A DNA stretch of 64,000 bases from Lederbergia galactosidilytica. Its GTDB lineage: Bacteria > Bacillota > Bacilli > Bacillales > Bacillaceae_C. Of this stretch, positions 1 to 7,391 are shown one piece after another. Within the stretch, counting starts at the first letter, position 1, and each line of letters opens with the position of its first letter. The DNA is taken from positions 124,001 to 188,000 of the forward strand of contig NZ_JAGGKH010000005.1 of the NCBI RefSeq assembly GCF_017873565.1, given 5' to 3'. The notes below the pieces were generated by a model. It saw only the letters and a program-made list of their open reading frames with translations, was not told the origin of the DNA and did no database searches. A program made the translations under genes and the position numbers.

Positions 1-228
1 GTTGAGACTTTAGAGAATACGAACCGGAAAGCAAAAGTTATTGAAAATGTTTATTTATTAAAAAAATCTAAGAAGCCAAGTGCATTAGTAGAAATTGGCT
101 TTTTGTCTAACCCGACTGAACGAGAAAACTTACTTTTAGATTCTTATCAAGATAAAGTAGCCTTTTCAATTTATAAAGGCATTACCCGTTATTTTACGGA
201 AGAACCTTCCCTTGAACTAGAAGAATAA
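1..228 (+). CDS. cwlD: N-acetylmuramoyl-L-alanine amidase CwlD, C-terminal part
   Basis: The window opens inside an open reading frame that gives about 75 residues before TAA. The segment EIGFLSNPTERENLL is the typical C-terminal part of an Amidase_3 (zinc amidase) domain. In the CwlD family this enzyme removes stem peptides from spore cortex peptidoglycan, which allows muramic-delta-lactam formation together with PdaA. The assignment to CwlD rather than another Amidase_3 protein rests mainly on position: cwlD directly precedes salA in B. subtilis and relatives. The catalytic Zn ligands lie upstream of the window and cannot be checked. Confidence 0.8.
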   Translation, partial: VETLENTNRKAKVIENVYLLKKSKKPSALVEIGFLSNPTERENLLLDSYQDKVAFSIYKGITRYFTEEPSLELEE

Positions 229-353
229 TTATAGGAGTATGAATTGGCACCTTTCATTCATTTCTTTCCACTTAAGCGTATAACATTCTGATAAAAGTGA
301 AGTATGTTATACTGGGGATAGAAAGCGAATCCACAAAAAGGAAGGTGCCAACT

Positions 354-1415
354 TTGGTTACGAAAGAGCAAGCTATTGAGATATTGAACAAAATGGAAGA
401 TCCATTACTACATAAAACGCTTGAAGAGACAAACGGAATTCTTGAGGTGAAAATTAAGGAAGAAAAGTCTCATATTAGTGTAAAAATCGCGCTTGCTAAG
501 ACAGGAACTCCCGAACAGTTACAGTTTCAAATGAAAATTGTCGAAGCCTTAAAAGAAGCGGGGGCAGCGAGTGTTGGAATTCGTTTTGACCAATTATCTG
601 AGGAAGAATTGGACAAGCATCGAGCTGCTGGGTCTATTCCAGGGGAAGAACCTGGGGGACTGTTGTCACCCAATAGTTCTACAACCTTTATTGCTATTGC
701 CAGTGGGAAAGGTGGGGTTGGGAAATCAACCGTTTCTGTCAATTTAGCAGTTGCTTTAGCCCGCCTTGGAAAAAAAGTTGGCTTAATTGATGCAGATATT
801 TATGGCTTCAGTGTGCCAGATATGATGGGAATTGAGGATCGGCCGAAATTAAAAGGCGATCGAATTTTACCTGTTGAACGCTTTGGAGTTAAAGTCATTT
901 CGATGGGCTTCTTTGTAGAAGACAACGCTCCTGTTATTTGGCGTGGTCCGATGTTAGGAAAGATGTTAAATAACTTTTTTAGTGAGGTTGAATGGGGAGA
1001 TCTTGATTATTTACTATTAGATTTGCCACCTGGAACAGGGGATATGGCTTTAGATGTTCATAGTATTTTACCAAGCTGTAAAGAGATTATTGTCACAACA
1101 CCACATCCTACAGCAGCATTTGTTGCCGCAAGAGCCGGTGCTATGGCCTTAAGAACAAATCATGAAATTCTCGGAGTCATTGAAAATATGGCATACTTCG
1201 AAAGTAAAGTTACTGGTGAGAAGGAATATGTCTTTGGTAAAGGTGGGGGAGATAAGCTAGCGGAGGAATTAAAAACTGAGCTTCTCGGAAGACTTCCATT
1301 ACAACAGCCAGATTGGAATGAGGAAGAATTTGCTCCTTCTATATATGCAGAAGATCACCGAATTGGAAGAATTTATCGTGAAGTAGCTGAAAAAGTCGCG
1401 GATATTTTAGGATAA
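354..1415 (+). CDS. salA: SalA/Mrp-family P-loop ATPase (scoC repressor / Fe-S carrier type)
   Basis: A 353-residue Mrp/NBP35 ATPase. The N-terminal DUF59-like (MIP18) domain covers about residues 5-85. The deviant Walker A GKGGVGKST is at residues 118-126, followed by DADIYGFSVPD and the DLPPGTGD switch region, as in Mrp proteins. B. subtilis SalA (352 aa) represses scoC; Mrp relatives carry Fe-S clusters. I chose TTG at 354 because AAGGAAGGTG lies just upstream and it gives the family length; the ATG at 297 adds 19 residues without a ribosome-binding site. It follows cwlD, as in B. subtilis. Confidence 0.92.
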   Translation: MVTKEQAIEILNKMEDPLLHKTLEETNGILEVKIKEEKSHISVKIALAKTGTPEQLQFQMKIVEALKEAGAASVGIRFDQLSEEELDKHRAAGSIPGEEPGGLLSPNSSTTFIAIASGKGGVGKSTVSVNLAVALARLGKKVGLIDADIYGFSVPDMMGIEDRPKLKGDRILPVERFGVKVISMGFFVEDNAPVIWRGPMLGKMLNNFFSEVEWGDLDYLLLDLPPGTGDMALDVHSILPSCKEIIVTTPHPTAAFVAARAGAMALRTNHEILGVIENMAYFESKVTGEKEYVFGKGGGDKLAEELKTELLGRLPLQQPDWNEEEFAPSIYAEDHRIGRIYREVAEKVADILG

Positions 1416-1463
1416 ACTTCCCCTTGCCGTTAAGCTATTATTTGTTTGTCAGTTGAAAAGTTC

Positions 1464-1504
1464 AGCCCCTAATGCCCTTGTTAGATAAGGATAAATTAGG
1501 GGCT
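1464..1504 (+). terminator. Hairpin downstream of salA
   Basis: A perfect 10-bp inverted repeat, AGCCCCTAAT/ATTAGGGGCT, with a 21-nt loop, lies between the convergent genes salA and gerD. The T-rich tail (TTGGCATTTT) is imperfect, so termination efficiency is uncertain. Confidence 0.55.
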
Positions 1505-1542
1505 TTGGCATTTTATGAGTGTAGAAAAAGGGAGTAAGATTT

Positions 1543-2133
1543 TTATGATCCCCCCTTATCCCCTTTTGAATCGTTATTTTCCCCTTCTCCTCCTGTTTTT
1601 TGCGCTGCTTTTAGCAAGATATCTTGGATTTGCGCTTTATATAAAGGACTTTCTAATGTTTCTGAAATGACTTTTTGTAAATGCTCGCGAAATTCTTTAC
1701 TTTTTACGACAGTGGCGTATTCCTTTTGTAGTTCTGGGTCTTTCAGTATATCAATAAATAATTGTTGATATTGTGGGTCTTTCATTAAATTTTTAAGCAA
1801 ATTTTCATGTTCTGTCTTTAGACTTTTTGCCATTGCTTCCGCAAATTTAGGGTCTTGAAAAGATTTTTTCCAAAAGTCTTCTGCCTTTTCGGAAGTTAAT
1901 GCTTGCTCAATAGAATTCTTGACAACATCTTCGTTCATAACCAATTGTTGCTTTATATCTTCATCACTAATAATTTCTTGGATGGCTTTTTTTCCATCAT
2001 CTGTTTTAAGTATGTCGACAATCATTTTTTTTGTTTGATCGTAATCAAGTTTTTCGTTTCCTACATCCGCTCCACCACAGGATGCAAGCATAAATACAGA
2101 TAGCATGAGGAGCAGAAAGACTCTTGTTTTCAT
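1543..2133 (-). CDS. gerD: Spore germination lipoprotein GerD
   Basis: A 196-residue lipoprotein; B. subtilis GerD is about 185 residues. The signal peptide ends in a lipobox (LASC; the lipidated Cys is about residue 20), followed by a highly helical, charged domain and a Gly/Asp/Lys-rich tail. GerD sits on the outer face of the spore inner membrane and clusters germinant receptors into the germinosome. The ATG at 2133 has AAAGGAG at optimal spacing; a longer reading frame to 2238 lacks any ribosome-binding site. A sigma-G-like promoter lies upstream. The position between salA and kbaA is conserved in Bacillus. Confidence 0.93.
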   Translation of the reverse strand: MKTRVFLLLMLSVFMLASCGGADVGNEKLDYDQTKKMIVDILKTDDGKKAIQEIISDEDIKQQLVMNEDVVKNSIEQALTSEKAEDFWKKSFQDPKFAEAMAKSLKTEHENLLKNLMKDPQYQQLFIDILKDPELQKEYATVVKSKEFREHLQKVISETLESPLYKAQIQDILLKAAQKTGGEGENNDSKGDKGGS

Positions 2134-2192
2134 GAGGAACGCTCCTTTCGTGAATGTAAAACGGTAAATGGATCCCCATTTTCCCTTACCTT

Positions 2193-2222
2193 TAATATGG
2201 TGGTTTGTGAAGAATTTATGCA
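2193..2222 (-). promoter_or_regulatory. Putative sigma-G promoter of gerD
   Basis: On the minus strand a -35 element TGCATA is separated by 17 bp from a -10 element CATATTA. The remembered forespore sigma-G consensus is TGMATA, 17-18 bp, CATAMTA. It lies about 60 bp upstream of the gerD start, and gerD is a known forespore gene. Confidence 0.7.
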
Positions 2223-2282
2223 CAATCTGCCCAAACATAGATTTTTTGTGTGAAGACTGATAAAATCGGTGTGATAGAGGTT

Positions 2283-2536
2283 GTTCATAAAGTCCGGTAA
2301 AAATGACACTGCTAGATAAATGATCTTCGACTAAGTACCGTCACGTCCTGTGTCGAACGTCGAAATCACCACATCCTGTGGTAGCTCGTTGGCTTGTTTT
2401 TACGCTGCTCATGTATCAGGGAAATGATCTTCCGCTAAAACCCCCACGTCCTGTGGGCAACACGGAAGTCAGTACCCTGTACAAGTCCGCTGCTCGAAAC
2501 TCGCTGACTTGGTCCTTTTTATCCTCCTTTTTGAAC
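2283..2536. repeat. MITE-like element with 21-bp terminal inverted repeats
   Basis: Ends at 2283-2303 and 2516-2536 form an imperfect terminal inverted repeat of about 21 bp (GTTCA..AAAG..GG.TAAAAA; 16 of 21 match). The interior, about 210 bp, contains variants of a short motif (ACGTCCTGTG, ACATCCTGTG, ACGTCCTGTG, at about 2342, 2371 and 2448) and no credible gene. It looks like a small non-autonomous mobile element or structured intergenic repeat. The terminal sequence resembles the hairpin after yeeI at 40791-40842. Confidence 0.5.
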
Positions 2537-2573
2537 ACGTAATGGATAAGGACATATTATGGAGGATTAAACA

Positions 2574-3254
2574 GTGACGATACGTAACCTGATTAAATTT
2601 TTATTTAACTCCCTTTTATTGGGTGGTATTATAACGGGAATTTTAGGGTTTTTAATTCGCTGGAATGAATTTCAGCCATATTTTACTGAAATAAAAATTG
2701 GTGCTATTTTATCCACATTTATCTGGTTGGTTGGTGTAGGCTTAATCTTCGCAGTTGTAAGCCAAGTCGGTTTTTTTGCCTATTTATTTATTCATCAGTT
2801 CGGATTAGGGATTTTTCGGTCTATTACGTTATGGAATGCTGTTCAAATTGTACTGATAGTATTCGTATTATTCGATCTTATTTATTTTCGCTTTCAAGCT
2901 TTTGCGGGAAAAGGGGAAAGTATCCTTCCCTATGTGGGGCTAGCACTCTTTCTTCTTATAGCCGCATTAATTGTGGCATTTTTTAAAGCGAAAACGACGA
3001 ATCGGACAACCTTTGTTTCAGCGCTCTTTTTTATGGTAGTTGTGACCATTTTAGAATGGCTACCAGTATTGCGGGTGAATGAGGCCAGTTGGGTGTATTT
3101 GATGATTTTTCCGTTGATTGCTTGTAATGCTTATCAGATCCTAATGTTACCGAAATATAATAAATTATCAGCAGAAGAACGTGAGAGGAAGTCATCGACG
3201 AAAAACATTGCTAAGACACAGCCTAAGAAGCAAACACCAAAAGCGAGTCGTTAA
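2574..3254 (+). CDS. kbaA: KinB-signalling pathway activation protein KbaA
   Basis: A 226-residue integral membrane protein with about six hydrophobic segments over residues 10-190 and a basic, soluble C-terminal tail rich in Lys, Thr and Ser. In B. subtilis KbaA (about 198 aa) is needed for KinB-dependent phosphorelay signalling into sporulation. The GTG start at 2574 has GGAGG about 10 nt upstream. The gene lies between gerD and pdaB exactly as in B. subtilis, which supports the call. The last codons form one arm of a hairpin. Confidence 0.85.
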   Translation: MTIRNLIKFLFNSLLLGGIITGILGFLIRWNEFQPYFTEIKIGAILSTFIWLVGVGLIFAVVSQVGFFAYLFIHQFGLGIFRSITLWNAVQIVLIVFVLFDLIYFRFQAFAGKGESILPYVGLALFLLIAALIVAFFKAKTTNRTTFVSALFFMVVVTILEWLPVLRVNEASWVYLMIFPLIACNAYQILMLPKYNKLSAEERERKSSTKNIAKTQPKKQTPKASR

Positions 3255-3273
3255 TCGACTCGCTTTTGGTGTT
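3233..3273 (+). terminator. 18-bp perfect hairpin overlapping the kbaA stop codon
   Basis: Arms 3233-3250 and 3256-3273 are perfectly complementary (18 bp) with a 5-nt loop. The 5' arm encodes the last six residues of KbaA and the stop codon is in the loop. No T-run follows on either strand, so it may block 3' exonucleases or act bidirectionally with pdaB transcription from the other side. Confidence 0.6.
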
Positions 3274-3408
3274 AGAAAATATCGAGTTGCTGTCACTTGG
3301 AAAATATTATTTATTGTATGTCACAATCAAATCTAATTTTAATGCCTAGATTTCTTCCTTATGATAACCTTCAATGCTCATGCTCAAAACGGGCGCCTAC
3401 ATTTTTGT

Positions 3409-4158
3409 TCATGGGACAAGTTTTGTTTTGACATTGCCGTTTGTAATGAGAACAGATAAATTTACTAACTCATCCTTTTCTTTTAAGATCGATAAGACTT
3501 CAGGTAATGCTTCAGCTGTTTGTGTTGCAGCATCTGAAGCATGCATCAGAATAATATCTCCCTTTTTTGCCTTTTTCACATTTTCGATAATTTCCTTCGT
3601 CCCTGGGTTTTTCCAGTCTTGTGAATTTACGCTCCAGTGGGCAACTGTTAACCCTAACTGATCTGCTATTTTTAGTGTTCGTTCATCAAAATGACCTGTT
3701 GGGGAACGCAAAAGTGTCACTTCTTTAATATCCTGCTTTTTTAAAATCTCAATCGATTTTAAAATATCTCTTTTCACTCTTTCATCTTCCAATTCAGTAT
3801 AATCCTCATAAGCGTAGCCAAGGCTTCCTATTTCATAGCCTAAATCGACAATCCGTTTGACAGTATCAGGGTGTTTCTCTGCCCAGGCCCCTGATAAGAA
3901 AAAGGTCGCTGATCTTACTTCTTTCTCCTCTAAAATGTCTAGTATTGGCTCAGCCTGTACATCTCCCCACCCAATATTGAAGGTTAAGCCAATCCCTTTC
4001 TCTCCTTTATATATTGCCTTTGGACCGTCTTTAGTGCTCAATACAGGAATATATAAAGAGGATTGGGAGAAAAATAATAGAGCCGTAAAAAATGAGATTA
4101 GGACAACAAACATTCCTTGTTTTACTTTCCGCCCATTAACAGCTAAAAAGAAATTCAT
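3409..4158 (-). CDS. pdaB: Sporulation polysaccharide deacetylase-family protein PdaB
   Basis: A 249-residue protein with an uncleaved N-terminal hydrophobic anchor (about residues 15-33) and a NodB-type domain (about 55-240). Neighbours and length match B. subtilis PdaB (254 aa), which is needed to maintain spores after late sporulation. The canonical metal site is degenerate: motif 1, usually TFDDG, reads TFNIGWGD here, and the HxxHP motif is replaced by a Leu/Tyr segment, so deacetylase activity is doubtful. RSPTGHFDE and HWSVNSQDW keep the later motifs. The ATG has GGAGGAG upstream. Confidence 0.88.
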   Translation of the reverse strand: MNFFLAVNGRKVKQGMFVVLISFFTALLFFSQSSLYIPVLSTKDGPKAIYKGEKGIGLTFNIGWGDVQAEPILDILEEKEVRSATFFLSGAWAEKHPDTVKRIVDLGYEIGSLGYAYEDYTELEDERVKRDILKSIEILKKQDIKEVTLLRSPTGHFDERTLKIADQLGLTVAHWSVNSQDWKNPGTKEIIENVKKAKKGDIILMHASDAATQTAEALPEVLSILKEKDELVNLSVLITNGNVKTKLVP

Positions 4159-4189
4159 CTTTTCTCCTCCTCATGCCCGTCCATTATCT

Positions 4190-4219
4190 AATTTATGCAG
4201 GAAGAGTCGGCTGTTATGA
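4190..4219 (-). promoter_or_regulatory. Possible sporulation (sigma-E-like) promoter of pdaB
   Basis: On the minus strand TCATAA is followed after 15 bp by GCATAAATT, resembling the sigma-E pattern (ATA in the -35, CATA...T in the -10). It lies about 35 bp before the pdaB start. The match is partial and the call is tentative. Confidence 0.35.
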
Positions 4220-4252
4220 TTAAATCGTGAAGAATGGTAAAAATAAAAAGGC

Positions 4253-4280
4253 TTGAAAAAAATATAAAATTGGTTATAAT
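4253..4280 (+). promoter_or_regulatory. Sigma-A promoter for tRNA-Asn/tRNA-Thr
   Basis: TTGAAA (4253-4258), 16-bp spacer, TATAAT (4275-4280), 25 bp before the first tRNA base. The strong consensus match fits a stable-RNA promoter. Confidence 0.75.
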
Positions 4281-4305
4281 AGAAAATGTCTATTGATTAA
4301 TTTAT

Positions 4306-4380
4306 TCCGCAGTAGCTCAGTGGTAGAGCTATCGGCTGTTAACCGATCGGTCGTAGGTTCGAATCCTACCTGCGGAGCCA
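4306..4380 (+). tRNA. tRNA-Asn (GUU)
   Basis: Cloverleaf with acceptor arm TCCGCAG/CTGCGGA, anticodon GTT in CTGTTAA, T-loop TTCGAAT and an encoded CCA end. Confidence 0.96.
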
Positions 4381-4381
4381 T

Positions 4382-4454
4382 GCTTCCATAGCTCAGTTGG
4401 TAGAGTGCATCCATGGTAAGGATGAGGTCACCGGTTCAAGCCCGGTTGGAAGCT
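4382..4454 (+). tRNA. tRNA-Thr (GGU)
   Basis: Acceptor arm GCTTCCA/TGGAAGC, anticodon GGT within ATGGTAA, T-loop TTCAAGC. CCA is not encoded. It starts one base after the tRNA-Asn CCA, so both are cotranscribed. Confidence 0.94.
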
Positions 4455-4471
4455 TACCTTACAAGCATTGA

Positions 4472-4510
4472 TAAGACGCGATTCTCCATTAACGAGAGAG
4501 TCGCGTCTTA
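4472..4510 (+). terminator. Hairpin terminating the Asn-Thr tRNA transcript
   Basis: Near-perfect inverted repeat TAAGACGCGATTCTC/GAGAGTCGCGTCTTA (one G:T-type mismatch) just after tRNA-Thr; only a weak T-run (CTTTG) follows. Confidence 0.6.
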
Positions 4511-4839
4511 CTTTGTGTAATGCGTTTTTGCCGACATCTTTACGGCTAACCTTATCGCATTAGGAAGCAACAAACATACAACAAGGGAGTCGAACCGTTC
4601 TCTAGAAAACTTATTTCATTGTATAGATAAAATTACCGCCCTCTTTTTAATTCTTCTCGATTGTTACATTTTTCTTATCGGTATCTGATCTACTTTAAAA
4701 CTTACAAATGAGTCACCAACACATGTTAATAAACCCCGATTACCTGTCTTACTCCCTAAAAGTTGCATCAAAAATCTTTTGGTAAAAGCTTGTTCCTCAT
4801 GAGAGATTTTTTTGTCTTCATTTTATAACTGAACGCCAA
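4511..4839. other. Intergenic region with a possible decayed minus-strand reading frame
   Basis: No convincing gene. On the minus strand an open frame of about 57 codons ends at 4664 and would read GLLTCVGDSFVSFKVDQIPI near its end, which looks protein-like and recalls small DUF2642-type beta proteins. It has no ribosome-binding site at its only start codons (ATG 4768, TTG 4771), so it may be a remnant. Confidence 0.3.
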
Positions 4840-5781
4840 TTACTTGTACAGGGCTACCATTATTATATAAAGCAGCGGTACTGTCAAAACACTTAATAGC
4901 GTCGTGACGAGAATACCGATTGAAGCAAAGTGGCTATCTGCTCCATATTTTTGCGCATAAAGAGAAATAGTGGAGGCAGAAGGCATCCCGGAAACGATGA
5001 CAGCTGTAGCAAGCAGGGGGAAAGGAGGTGCAGTAAAATAAAAGGGTAGTAATAATAAAGGAATAATAATTAACTTTGCTATTGCAGATTTCCATATATA
5101 CTGATTTTTCAGCATGGAAAATAAGTTGTTACTCTGGGCATCTGCAATTAAGCAGCCGATAACAAGCATAGATAAGGGGATTGTCATTTTGCCGATACTT
5201 TCAATATTTGTTGCAAGTTTTTCAGGGAGATGTAGTGGGGAAAATAAGAGGAATAACCCCAAAATGGTTGATAATATTCCTGGATTTAAAAAAATCTTAT
5301 TCCAATCAATCTTCTTCGCATCTTTCGTAAATAGATAAATTCCATACGTCCAAATGAGAATAAGATAAAATATATTAAAAATGGTTAAATAAATAATGCC
5401 TTGTTCATGAAAAAGAGCATAAATGACAGCATAACCAATAAACCCTTGATTTCCGAAAAGGATTAAACTCTCGTATACCTTTTTTTGTTGTTCAGGAAGT
5501 TTTGCCTGTTTCCTCATCCAGGCCGATAAAAGCATGGCTAAAATCATGGCAATGAATGACATGGATATAAGCCAAATAAACTGTTTGATCATTGAGAAAG
5601 AAAAGGTCAAATTTAATGAAAATAAAATAAGGGAGGGCAAAGTGATGTAGAGAATTAATTGGGTTAATACAGTTGTTGCATGTTTATTTAATATTTCCTT
5701 CTTTCTTGTCAAGAAACCTAAAATAGCAATCCCATATAAGATCATCATTTCCTGTAGGAAACTCTCCATAAAATTAGCCAT
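4840..5781 (-). CDS. AEC-family permease (auxin efflux carrier / malate permease type)
   Basis: A 313-residue membrane protein with about ten transmembrane helices in two halves of five, the arrangement of the AEC family (PF03547). A polar break NQGFIGYAVIYAL is near the first half's end, and PSASTISLYAQKYGAD near residue 270 matches the conserved second-half motif. Family members export or import organic anions; the substrate cannot be told from sequence. I chose ATG 5781, seven bases after GGAGGAG, over the TTG two codons upstream. It stands alone between two tRNA blocks. Confidence 0.82.
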   Translation of the reverse strand: MANFMESFLQEMMILYGIAILGFLTRKKEILNKHATTVLTQLILYITLPSLILFSLNLTFSFSMIKQFIWLISMSFIAMILAMLLSAWMRKQAKLPEQQKKVYESLILFGNQGFIGYAVIYALFHEQGIIYLTIFNIFYLILIWTYGIYLFTKDAKKIDWNKIFLNPGILSTILGLFLLFSPLHLPEKLATNIESIGKMTIPLSMLVIGCLIADAQSNNLFSMLKNQYIWKSAIAKLIIIPLLLLPFYFTAPPFPLLATAVIVSGMPSASTISLYAQKYGADSHFASIGILVTTLLSVLTVPLLYIIMVALYK

Positions 5782-6004
5782 CCACAAACTCCTCCCTAGA
5801 TCATTTTATGTTTTTTAAATAAAATGGTTAATTGCATCCTAGGCAAAGCTTGGTCTTGCGGATCTATGCAATAAAGACTAATTAAGCTTGATTAATCATG
5901 ATTGAAACACTGTAGTTCATAGTGATAATCGTGCATAGAAATGAACCAAAAAAGGGCTAAATTGCAGGGGGTATTTTTTGAAAATAAAAATTTCGTTTTT
6001 TCGC

Positions 6005-6033
6005 TTGACTATATTCTCATTTTCAACTATACT
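6005..6033 (+). promoter_or_regulatory. Sigma-A promoter of the Glu-Val-Tyr-Gln-Lys tRNA cluster
   Basis: TTGACT (6005-6010), 17-bp spacer, TATACT (6028-6033), about 45 bp upstream of tRNA-Glu. Confidence 0.75.
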
Positions 6034-6078
6034 CTTTTTTGGGTCGTAAAAAGCCTGTCTCACATTTTTAAATAGATT

Positions 6079-6153
6079 GGCCCCTTGGTCAAGCGGTTAA
6101 GACACCGCCCTTTCACGGCGGTAACACGGGTTCGAATCCCGTAGGGGTCACCA
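6079..6153 (+). tRNA. tRNA-Glu (UUC)
   Basis: Acceptor GGCCCCT/AGGGGTC (one G:U pair), anticodon TTC in CTTTCAC, T-loop TTCGAAT, encoded CCA. Confidence 0.96.
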
Positions 6154-6174
6154 ACTTTTAAAAACATTAAATTT

Positions 6175-6450
6175 GAAAGAGTTGACGCAGAAATGCGCCG
6201 CTCACCGCAAATCCCGAAAATTGGGAGGAGCAAGCAGGGCAAGGAAACGAGAGAGAGCAGGAGAGAACGTACAAACTGGTACGTGACCGACTGATTGAAA
6301 GAGTTGACGCAGAAATGCGCCGCTCACCGCAAATCCCGAAAATTGGGAGGAGCAAGCAGGGCAAGGAAACGAGAGAGAGCGGGAGAGAACGTACAACTGG
6401 TACGTGACCGACCGATCGAAAGAGTTGACGCAGAAATGCGCCGCTCATCA
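6175..6450 (+). repeat. Tandem 122-bp repeat (2.3 copies) inside the tRNA cluster
   Basis: Copy 1 is 6175-6296 (122 bp), copy 2 is 6297-6417 (121 bp, one A missing in an A-run) and a partial third copy runs from 6418 to about 6450. Copies differ at only a few positions. Each contains short self-complementary segments: CGCA-GAAA-TGCG with a tetraloop, TCCC/GGGA, and ACGTAC/GTACGT. It would be transcribed as spacer between tRNA-Glu and tRNA-Val. Reading frames seen across it on both strands are artefacts of the repeat. Confidence 0.85.
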
Positions 6451-6460
6451 CAATTTTCAT

Positions 6461-6533
6461 GGAGGATTAGCTCAGCTGGGAGAGCATCTGCCTTACAAGC
6501 AGAGGGTCGGCGGTTCGAACCCGTCATCCTCCA
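6461..6533 (+). tRNA. tRNA-Val (UAC)
   Basis: Acceptor GGAGGAT/ATCCTCC, anticodon TAC in CTTACAA, T-loop TTCGAAC; CCA not encoded. Confidence 0.95.
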
Positions 6534-6566
6534 CTCCTATTTATAAATAGGTAGATATATGGTTTT

Positions 6567-6651
6567 GGTGGGGTAGCGAAGTGGCTAAACGCGGCGGACT
6601 GTAAATCCGCTCCCTCAGGGTTCGGCGGTTCGAATCCGTCCCCCACCACCA
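6567..6651 (+). tRNA. tRNA-Tyr (GUA)
   Basis: Long-variable-arm tRNA (85 nt). Acceptor GGTGGGG/CCCCACC, anticodon GTA in CTGTAAA, encoded CCA. Confidence 0.95.
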
Positions 6652-6707
6652 TTTTTTTATTTTATGAATATTTTTTACTCATTTGGGTAAGATACATATA
6701 TCATCGT

Positions 6708-6782
6708 TGGGCTATAGCCAAGTGGTAAGGCAACGGACTTTGACTCCGTCATTCGTTGGTTCGAATCCAGCTAGCCCAGCCA
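6708..6782 (+). tRNA. tRNA-Gln (UUG)
   Basis: Acceptor TGGGCTA/TAGCCCA, anticodon TTG in CTTTGAC, T-loop TTCGAAT, encoded CCA. Confidence 0.95.
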
Positions 6783-6783
6783 T

Positions 6784-6859
6784 GAGCCATTAGCTCAGTC
6801 GGTAGAGCATCTGACTTTTAATCAGAGGGTCGCAGGTTCGAATCCTGCATGGCTCACCA
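6784..6859 (+). tRNA. tRNA-Lys (UUU)
   Basis: Acceptor GAGCCAT/ATGGCTC, anticodon TTT in CTTTTAA, T-loop TTCGAAT, encoded CCA. It begins one base after tRNA-Gln. Confidence 0.95.
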
Positions 6860-6863
6860 TTTA

Positions 6864-6896
6864 AAAGCTGTCTTGAAAAGTTTCAAGGCTTTTTTG
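6864..6896 (+). terminator. Intrinsic terminator of the tRNA cluster
   Basis: Imperfect stem AAAGC..CTTGAAA / TTTCAAG..GCTTT followed by T6, directly after tRNA-Lys. Confidence 0.7.
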
Positions 6897-6978
6897 CTTT
6901 CTAAAAGGTCTTTTAAAAGTCTATGACTAGTTTGATTGAACTTCGATTTTTACTATTTTCCTGAAAAATTCATTATAT

Positions 6979-7027
6979 AAATATAGACGAGTAACAATCT
7001 ATGAAAGATTGTTACTCGTCTATATTT
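6979..7027 (-). terminator. 22-bp perfect hairpin at the end of the spo0E-like gene
   Basis: Arms 6979-7000 and 7006-7027 are fully complementary with a 5-nt loop. The stop codon and last codons of the minus-strand Spo0E-like gene are part of one arm. Confidence 0.65.
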
Positions 7028-7179
7028 GTTGTTAGAGCGTGATATTTATTTAGAAGCTTGTCTAATTGATCGCTGATGTGAACGACTCGTTCGTCTGCGA
7101 AGGAAAAGGTCAATCCAAGTTCGATCATATGTTGTCTCTGCTCTTCAATTTTATTTAATAAATCTGCTCTCCTTCCCAT
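7012..7179 (-). CDS. Spo0E-like aspartyl-phosphate phosphatase
   Basis: A 55-residue protein matching the small Spo0E family (PF09388): two short helices, with the signature SDQLDKLLNKY at residues 37-47 corresponding to the conserved SxxLDxLI motif. Family members such as Spo0E, YisI and YnzD dephosphorylate Spo0A~P and restrain sporulation; the Asp of the signature (here D40) is the key residue. The ATG at 7179 has GGAAGGTG upstream. It lies divergently from sigW and ends in a perfect hairpin. Confidence 0.82.
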   Translation of the reverse strand: MGRRADLLNKIEEQRQHMIELGLTFSFADERVVHISDQLDKLLNKYHALTTNIDE

Positions 7180-7328
7180 AGTAACACCTTCCTATACGTT
7201 TCTTTGTTATTTCTTGTATTCCCGATTTTAGATAAAATTAAACAAGTAGCAATAAATTTGGTACTATAAGGGTAATGTGTGTCTATATTTAATAAATGTG
7301 GAAAAAGGTGTTTTTTTTAATTTTAGTT

Positions 7329-7356
7329 TGAAACCTTTTTTCGCGAGAAACGTATA
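7329..7356 (+). promoter_or_regulatory. Sigma-W autoregulatory promoter
   Basis: TGAAAC at 7329-7334, 16-bp spacer, CGTATA at 7351-7356. This is the textbook sigma-W promoter pattern (TGAAAC, 16 bp, CGTA) placed about 35 bp before sigW, so sigW-rsiW is autoregulated. Confidence 0.9.
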
Positions 7357-7391
7357 CATGGATAACCGCATGAGCGGGGGGTAAATTAGGG

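Noticed and set aside
6060-6546. Several 60-97-codon reading frames on both strands across the tRNA region
   Set aside because: They are created by the 122-bp repeat and tRNA sequences, have no ribosome-binding sites and overlap tRNA genes.
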